This document shows positions 14,715 to 19,672 of a stretch of 19,672 nucleotides of DNA, one piece after another. Each line of letters opens with the position of its first letter. The first letter of the stretch is position 1. Both the position numbers and the translations under genes were made by a program. This stretch comes from JAWXBR01 sp034440235 (GTDB taxonomy: Bacteria > Bacteroidota > Ignavibacteria > Kapaibacteriales > Kapaibacteriaceae), in contig JAWXBR010000071.1 in assembly GCA_034440235.1 (NCBI GenBank), forward strand, positions 1 through 19,672, in the 5' to 3' direction. Under the pieces are notes generated by a model. That model did no database searches. It had not been told where the DNA came from and saw only the letters and a program-made list of their open reading frames with translations.

Positions 14715-15995
14715 ATGAACTACCAATCTGGTTTTGGCAACGAGTTTGCCACAGAAGCAATTGCAGGGGCGCTGCCGGTCGGACAGAATTCGCCACAGCA
14801 GCCTGCGTTCGGACTCTATGTGGAGCAGGTGAGTGGCACTGCCTTCACGGCTCCGCGCACATCGAACAAACGCACGTGGATGTACAGAATACGTCCGTCG
14901 GTCGTGCACGAGCCGTACGCGCGGATTGACAACGGACGTATCCGCTCGACGCCGTTTAATGAGGTGGAGACGACCCCTAACCAGCTTCGCTGGAGCCCCC
15001 TAACACTGCCGACTGCGCCAACGACGTTTGTCGAGGGCATTGTGACGCTTGCGGGGAATGGCGATTTGGCGACGCATACCGGACATGCCATTCATCTGTT
15101 TGCGGCGAACAAGTCGATGACGGATCAGTTTTTCTATAATGCCGATGGCGAAATGCTCATTGTGTGTCAGCAAGGCGCAATGCGCTTTCTTACAGAGTGT
15201 GGCATTATTGAAGTAGTGCCTGGCGAGATTGTTGTGATACCACGTGGTATCAAGTTTCGCGTCGAAATCGAAGATATATGCAGAGGTTATATTCTAGAAA
15301 ATTACGGCGCGATGTTGCGGCTGCCCGATCTTGGACCGATTGGTGCAAACGGACTAGCCTATCCGCGCGATTTCAAGACACCCGTAGCATGGTTCGAAGA
15401 CCGCAGAGAAATGGTTGAAGTGATAGCAAAGTTTCAGGGCAACCTGTGGAAGAGCACGTACAACCACTCGCCGTTGAACGTGGTTGCGTGGCACGGCAAC
15501 TATGCACCGTACAAATACGACCTGAATAATTTCCAGTGCATCAACACCGTTTCGTTTGACCATCCCGACCCGTCGATTTACACGGTGCTTACGGCCCCTT
15601 CAGAAATTCCAGGCACTGCGAACCTCGACTTCGTTGTCTTTCCGCCACGCTGGATTGTGGCCGAGCACACGTTTAGGCCGCCTTGGTTTCACCGGAACTT
15701 CATGAACGAGTTTATGGGACTCATCCTTGGCGTGTATGATGCCAAGGAAGGGGGCGGCTTCGAGCCAGGGGGCGCGTCGCTGCATAATTGTATGAGCGGA
15801 CACGGTCCGGACGCCGACACCTACAAAAAGTCGACATCGGTCGAGCTAAAGCCGCAGAAACTCGATGGCACCCTGGCCTTCATGTTCGAGACCAGATTTG
15901 TGTGCCGGCCCACACAATGGGCCATGGCATGTGCCGAGCTGCAGAACGACTACTGGGAATGCTGGCAAGGACTGACGCCCGAATTCAAGAGTTAA
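14715..15995 (+). CDS. hmgA: Homogentisate 1,2-dioxygenase
   Basis: A 426-residue Fe(II) enzyme that opens the ring of homogentisate to give maleylacetoacetate in tyrosine and phenylalanine breakdown, in the cytoplasm. It begins MNYQSGFGNEFATEA, the typical family N-terminus, so ATG 14715 is preferred over the in-frame upstream ATG at 14634, which lies inside the dehydrogenase gene. The iron ligands are visible by alignment with the human enzyme: His326 in FHRN, Glu332 in NEFMG and His363 in GHGPDAD. NNPQ-like (25-29) and SGTAFTAPRTSNKRTWMYRI (40-59) blocks also match the family. The other pathway genes (fumarylacetoacetase, maleylacetoacetate isomerase, HPPD) are not in this window. Intact, full length. 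Confidence 0.96.
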   Translation: MNYQSGFGNEFATEAIAGALPVGQNSPQQPAFGLYVEQVSGTAFTAPRTSNKRTWMYRIRPSVVHEPYARIDNGRIRSTPFNEVETTPNQLRWSPLTLPTAPTTFVEGIVTLAGNGDLATHTGHAIHLFAANKSMTDQFFYNADGEMLIVCQQGAMRFLTECGIIEVVPGEIVVIPRGIKFRVEIEDICRGYILENYGAMLRLPDLGPIGANGLAYPRDFKTPVAWFEDRREMVEVIAKFQGNLWKSTYNHSPLNVVAWHGNYAPYKYDLNNFQCINTVSFDHPDPSIYTVLTAPSEIPGTANLDFVVFPPRWIVAEHTFRPPWFHRNFMNEFMGLILGVYDAKEGGGFEPGGASLHNCMSGHGPDADTYKKSTSVELKPQKLDGTLAFMFETRFVCRPTQWAMACAELQNDYWECWQGLTPEFKS

Positions 15996-16007
15996 CGGTA
16001 GGCTCTG

Positions 16008-16015
16008 TATATTTG
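16008..16015 (+). promoter_or_regulatory. TAnnTTTG-type promoter element for the SRP RNA
   Basis: TATATTTG fits the -7 consensus TAnnTTTG of Bacteroidota promoters, 12 nt after the hmgA stop. It would start transcription near 16021, about 30 nt before the folded part of the SRP RNA. No good -33 TTG box is seen, so confidence is moderate. Confidence 0.45.
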
Positions 16016-16050
16016 CGGCCCCGAAGCTGGGACATCTCCTCGAAAACAAC

Positions 16051-16150
16051 ACGGCCAAGTCCCGTGCGGTTGTACCAAGCCCAATCCCGCCAGGTCCGGA
16101 AGGAAGCAACGGTCAGTTTGCGTACAAGGCGCCACGGTCAACTTGGCTGT
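16051..16150 (+). ncRNA. ffs: Signal recognition particle RNA (bacterial small SRP RNA)
   Basis: The universal SRP apical motif is present: CCAGGTCCGGAAGGAAGCAA (16090-16109), with a GGAA tetraloop at about 16098-16101 that binds Ffh. Flanking sequence folds back as one long hairpin: 16051-16060 with 16141-16150 (10 bp, one G-T), CCGTG 16062-16066 with CACGG 16133-16137, and TTGTAC 16070-16075 with GTACAA 16122-16127. The RNA pairs with Ffh to target nascent membrane proteins to the membrane. The 5' end of the transcript may lie further left, near 16021. The 3' end meets the rng start codon within about 7 nt. Confidence 0.93.
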
Positions 16151-16156
16151 ATTTTT

Positions 16157-17755
16157 ATGGTTCGTCGAATACTTATTAGTTCTACTCCGACGCAACTCCG
16201 TATCGCCATAACGGAGGACGGACGTCTAGCAGAACTTTTTACCGAATCGCCAGATGTTGCTAGCCACGTTGGCAACATTTATCTGGGTAAGGTCTCGAAA
16301 ATCATTCAGGGGATGAACGCAGCGTTCATTGATATCGGACTGGAGCAGGACGCGTTCCTTCACTTCAGCGATGTCGACTCAACAATGGAAGACGTCGCGA
16401 GCGATGAAGACGAAGACGACGATCGTCCGACCACCGATGCCGTAGAATCTGTCGATGTTGCATTGCGCACCTCGAAAATTTCCGGCAAGCGCCGCATGCC
16501 CACGTTTCATACGCAGCGCAGCGGCAGCATCAAAATTAACCTCCAGGCCAAGCAATCGATTATCGTGCAGGTAACACGCGAAGCATATCACGCCAAGGGT
16601 GTGCGCGTTACGACGAAGGTCGGTCTGGCGGGACGTAACGTAGTGCTACTCCCGTTCGATGAAGCGGTAGGGGTCTCACGCAAGGTGCAAAGTGTGCGTG
16701 AGCGAAAGCGTCTGCGCAATCTTGCAAAGAGCATTCTTCCGCCGGACATGGGTTGCATTATTCGTACTGCCGCATCGGGTTTATCCGACGAAGAAGTCAA
16801 GATGGACTTCCAGGATTTGCTCGACAGATGGCGCGAGATGGAACGCGAAGTGAAGAACGCTAAAGGTCCGATGTTGCTTCACAAAGAAGCAGGCATTGCC
16901 CACAGCGTTATTCGCGACTTGTTTAAGGACGATGTAACGCAGGTGGTTGTAGACGACCGCAAACTCTACAGAGAAATCAAGAATTACATTCAACGAACAG
17001 CACGACATCTTGATGGCAAGGTTGAGTTGTACGTCGAATCACGTCCGATCTTCGACTCCTTCGGCGTCGAAGGCGAAGTCCACAAAACCCATCAGCGACG
17101 TGTGCCACTTCCAAGCGGCGGCTCGATTGTCATCGACCAGACCGAAGCAATGGTTGTGGTTGATGTAAACAGCGGACGTGCTTCGAACGAACGTTCACAA
17201 GAAGGCAACGCGGTAAAGACAAACTTCGAAGCGGTGAAAGAAGTAGCGCAGCAGTTGCGTTTGCGCGACATCGGCGGCATTATCATGATCGACTTCATTG
17301 ATATGCAGCAGGAAGAAAACCGACGTCGGTTACTCTCAGAAATTAGACGCGAACTACAGCGCGATCGCGCAAAGACGGTTGTGTATCCGTTGTCTCACCT
17401 TGGTGTGCTGCAGATGACACGTCAGCGTATTCGTCAGAACATCTCCGAACGCACGAGCGAAGACTGTCCGATGTGTTTCGGCACCGGCAAGGTGCAGCAG
17501 CCTTCCACCACCGTAGATGCAATTGCCGTCTGGTTGCGGAACTATCGCTCTCAGACATGGGGGCTTCATGTTACGATAGCTGCGCACCCATACGTTGTGC
17601 ATTACATCGAACGTCATAAATCGACGACGCTTAGGAAGTGGTTAAGGCAATACTTCGTTTGGGTAAGCCTTCGCGAAGACGATACCCTAGAGGCCGGTGA
17701 GTTCCGAGCATTCAAGGGCACATCTACAACAGACCTTACGCGTCGGTACATGTAA
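16157..17755 (+). CDS. rng: Ribonuclease G/E family endoribonuclease
   Basis: A 532-residue enzyme for RNA turnover and rRNA 5'-end maturation. It starts MVRRILISSTPTQLRIAI, the family N-terminus. The S1 RNA-binding domain (about 35-140) contains IYLGKVSKIIQGMNAAFIDIG (41-61) and is interrupted by a charged insert (76-120) with an Asp/Glu run at 83-89. Metal-binding Asp336 (VVDVNSG) and Asp379 (IIMIDF) correspond to the catalytic aspartates of RNase E, and Cys437/Cys440 in CPMCFGTG are the zinc-link that joins dimers. The open frame extends back to 15788 through the SRP RNA and the hmgA end, but the ATG at 16157 is clearly the start. No ribosome site is visible. It lacks the long RNase E C-terminal scaffold, so RNase G is the better label. 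dxr follows 2 nt after its stop. Confidence 0.93.
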   Translation: MVRRILISSTPTQLRIAITEDGRLAELFTESPDVASHVGNIYLGKVSKIIQGMNAAFIDIGLEQDAFLHFSDVDSTMEDVASDEDEDDDRPTTDAVESVDVALRTSKISGKRRMPTFHTQRSGSIKINLQAKQSIIVQVTREAYHAKGVRVTTKVGLAGRNVVLLPFDEAVGVSRKVQSVRERKRLRNLAKSILPPDMGCIIRTAASGLSDEEVKMDFQDLLDRWREMEREVKNAKGPMLLHKEAGIAHSVIRDLFKDDVTQVVVDDRKLYREIKNYIQRTARHLDGKVELYVESRPIFDSFGVEGEVHKTHQRRVPLPSGGSIVIDQTEAMVVVDVNSGRASNERSQEGNAVKTNFEAVKEVAQQLRLRDIGGIIMIDFIDMQQEENRRRLLSEIRRELQRDRAKTVVYPLSHLGVLQMTRQRIRQNISERTSEDCPMCFGTGKVQQPSTTVDAIAVWLRNYRSQTWGLHVTIAAHPYVVHYIERHKSTTLRKWLRQYFVWVSLREDDTLEAGEFRAFKGTSTTDLTRRYM

Positions 17756-17757
17756 AC

Positions 17758-18924
17758 ATGAGGCCAAACCAGTCCACAACACGTACTGTTACGGTCCTTG
17801 GATCTACTGGTTCGATAGGCACACAAACACTCGACATTCTGTCGCGCAACAAAGATCGTTACTTCATAAACTTTCTTACATGCAACACCCGCGTCGAACT
17901 TCTCGCCGAACAGGTAAGGCAGTACAAGCCTTATGGTGTTGCAATTCGCGACGAAGTACTTGCAAATCGGTTCAAGGCATTGTGTCCGGAATTTGCCGGA
18001 CCAATTCTTTCGGGCGAAGCCGGACTCTGCGATGCAGCCTCGCACCCCGACAACGATGTCGTGATGAGTGCCATGGTTGGTTTCTCTGGCGTTGTTCCGA
18101 CGATGGCAGCCATTCGTGCTGGAAAAATTGTTGGTCTAGCGAACAAAGAAACGCTCGTTAGTGCCGGCGAGGTAATGATGCAAGCCGCGCGTGAACATTC
18201 CGCTACGATTGTTGCAGTCGACTCAGAACACTCTGCAATTCTGCAATGCTTGGCGGGCGAACGCATTGCGGATGTAGAAAAGTTTATCATCACGGCAAGT
18301 GGAGGTCCGTTCCTTACTTGGGACGAAGAAGCCTTGCGTGATGTATCGGTAACGCAGGCCCTCAACCATCCAAACTGGACAATGGGTCCGAAGATTACAG
18401 TCGATTCTGCCACCCTCATGAACAAAGGTTTCGAAGTAGTAGAGGCGCGGTGGTTATTCGACGCAGACCCCTCCCGCATAGAAGTTCTTGTGCACCCGCA
18501 GTCAATCGTGCATTCGATGGTGCAATTCGTCGACGGTTCTGTCAAAGCCCAGATGGGCGTACCGTCGATGCTCGTACCCATTCAGTACGCTCTTACCTAT
18601 CCAACGCGCTATTACCTTGATGTAGGCCGCGTAGACTTTGTAGCGCTTGGCACACTTACTTTTGCAAAACCAGATTTACTGCGATTTCCGTGTCTGCGCA
18701 TAGCGTACGATGTTTTACATGAGGGCGGCTCTGCCCCATGTGTTGCAAATGCTGCGAACGAAGTAGCGGTAGATGCGTTTCTAAAGGGTCGAATCAATTT
18801 TTTACGAATTCCAGGATTGATTGAGGACACGCTCACAAACATGCAGCGCGCATCTCGTCCGTCCTTAGACGACATTGTCGGCATCGATGCAGATGCACGA
18901 CGTATTGCTTCGGAGATGCTCTAG
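17758..18924 (+). CDS. dxr: 1-deoxy-D-xylulose 5-phosphate reductoisomerase
   Basis: A 388-residue enzyme, the NADPH-dependent second step of the MEP isoprenoid pathway, converting DXP to 2-C-methyl-D-erythritol 4-phosphate; target of fosmidomycin. Seen: NADPH-binding GSTGSIG (15-21), LANKETLVSAGE (127-138), metal ligands Asp155 and Glu157 in VDSEHSA, NHPNW (203-207) and the active-site block PKITVDSATLMNKGFEVVEA (211-230), where Glu229 is the third ligand. The length is normal. ATG lies 2 nt after the rng stop and the stop lies 2 nt before the rseP start, so rng-dxr-rseP form an operon. The dxr-rseP pairing is widespread. Confidence 0.97.
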   Translation: MRPNQSTTRTVTVLGSTGSIGTQTLDILSRNKDRYFINFLTCNTRVELLAEQVRQYKPYGVAIRDEVLANRFKALCPEFAGPILSGEAGLCDAASHPDNDVVMSAMVGFSGVVPTMAAIRAGKIVGLANKETLVSAGEVMMQAAREHSATIVAVDSEHSAILQCLAGERIADVEKFIITASGGPFLTWDEEALRDVSVTQALNHPNWTMGPKITVDSATLMNKGFEVVEARWLFDADPSRIEVLVHPQSIVHSMVQFVDGSVKAQMGVPSMLVPIQYALTYPTRYYLDVGRVDFVALGTLTFAKPDLLRFPCLRIAYDVLHEGGSAPCVANAANEVAVDAFLKGRINFLRIPGLIEDTLTNMQRASRPSLDDIVGIDADARRIASEML

Positions 18925-18926
18925 AT

Positions 18927-19672
18927 ATGCCCCCAATTATCCTTCCGATCATCGCTTTCATCATTGTCATTGGCGTACTTGTATTCGTACACGAGATGGG
19001 ACATTTCCTTGCTGCACGAATGACAGGCATGCGCGCCGATATCTTTTCAATCGGTATGGGTCCGAGGCTCATGGGCTGGAACCGCAAGACCGGCTTCACC
19101 TTGGGCAAACTCCCAGAGGACATCGACCTGGGTCCGGACACCGACTACCGCCTCTGCTGGCTCCCCATCGGCGGCTACGTCCGCATCCTAGGCATGATCG
19201 ACGAATCGTTCGACACAGAATTCGCAAAAAAGCCCGTTCAGCCTTATGAATTCCGTTCGAAGAAAAACTGGCAGAAAGCGTTCGTGCTTTCAGCTGGTGT
19301 TATCATGAACATCCTCTTTGCGGTCTGTGTGTTTGCCGGCCTACTTCTTGTCAACGGCACCGACCTTCCGCGCTCCACAACGGTCGCATGGGTCGAACCG
19401 AATACCGCAGCGCACCGCGCAAACCTCACAGCAGGCGACAGCATTGAAAGCATCGACGGCATTGCAGTGGACAATTGGGGTGGGGTTGTAGACGCATTAG
19501 CGCGCACCACAAGCGGCACACGAGTGATACAAGTTCGGCGTGGCACCGAGCACTATGTCGCCAGGATTACATCAGACGACATTGTCAAGGGTCTGGCAGA
19601 CCAGCAGGGTCTCGGAATCGACATTGCCATGTCGCTCGTGTTTGGTGCAATTTCACCTGGCTCGCCGGCGAG
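18927..19672 (+). CDS. rseP: RseP-family site-2 intramembrane metalloprotease (partial, cut by the window end)
   Basis: 248 codons before the right edge, with no stop reached. An N-terminal membrane segment carries the zinc motif HEMGH (22-26). After IGGYVRILGM (81-90) comes IDES and an EFRSKKNWQ stretch resembling Bacteroidota-type RseP, then the second membrane segment GVIMNILFAV, whose Asn belongs to the conserved MN motif. A PDZ domain follows (roughly VAWVEPNTAAHRANLTAGDS to the following IDG), and a second probably begins at the edge (ISPGSPA). The protein cuts membrane-embedded anti-sigma factors or signal peptides; the actual substrate here is unknown. The start ATG 18927 is 2 nt after the dxr stop. 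Confidence 0.95.
   Translation, partial: MPPIILPIIAFIIVIGVLVFVHEMGHFLAARMTGMRADIFSIGMGPRLMGWNRKTGFTLGKLPEDIDLGPDTDYRLCWLPIGGYVRILGMIDESFDTEFAKKPVQPYEFRSKKNWQKAFVLSAGVIMNILFAVCVFAGLLLVNGTDLPRSTTVAWVEPNTAAHRANLTAGDSIESIDGIAVDNWGGVVDALARTTSGTRVIQVRRGTEHYVARITSDDIVKGLADQQGLGIDIAMSLVFGAISPGSPA

Noticed and set aside
15788..16156. N-terminal extension of the RNase G frame
   Set aside because: It would overlap the hmgA end and the whole SRP RNA; the family N-terminus begins at 16157.

Overview
The window joins two kinds of DNA. About 1-9930 looks like the right-hand part of an integrated, plasmid-like accessory element. About 9960-19672 is ordinary bacterial chromosome. The host looks like a member of the Bacteroidota / Ignavibacteriota (Chlorobi-Kapabacteria) side of the tree. 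The reasons are the dxr-rseP gene pair, the style of RseP (an insert reading GMIDES followed by an EFRSK-type stretch), a TAnnTTTG-type promoter box in front of the SRP RNA, and scarce Shine-Dalgarno sequences before chromosomal genes. This placement is an inference from gene content, not a phylogeny.

Accessory part: after about 890 bases with no convincing gene comes a tightly packed plus-strand defence operon. It holds (i) an MmeI-like type IIL restriction-modification fusion enzyme (891-3674), (ii) a 73-residue protein I do not recognise (3676-3897), (iii) a TIR-APAZ protein (3894-5282) and (iv) a short catalytically dead prokaryotic Argonaute (5275-6798). Genes iii and iv form a SPARTA system: the Argonaute/APAZ complex senses guide-matched invader nucleic acid and switches on NAD+ breakdown by the TIR domain. 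The junctions (1-nt gap, ATGA overlap, 8-nt overlap with a strong ribosome site) suggest that all four are made together. Next comes a non-coding stretch with four and a half perfect 17-bp direct repeats that look like plasmid iterons. On the minus strand there follow a RepA-like hexameric-helicase ATPase with repeat-expanded ends and a small excisionase-like helix-turn-helix protein.

Junction: at 9903-9930 lies only the 3' end of a tRNA (T arm, acceptor strand, CCA), directly followed by an intrinsic terminator. This is what remains downstream when an element integrates into a tRNA gene 3' end. The intact tRNA, and probably the integrase, should lie to the left of the window.

Chromosome: nhaA (Na+/H+ antiporter) overlaps a DUF389 membrane-protein gene. 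Then come a DegT-aminotransferase-like protein, a short-chain dehydrogenase, homogentisate 1,2-dioxygenase (hmgA), the SRP RNA, RNase G/E (rng), dxr (isoprenoid synthesis) and the start of rseP (site-2 protease), which runs off the right edge.
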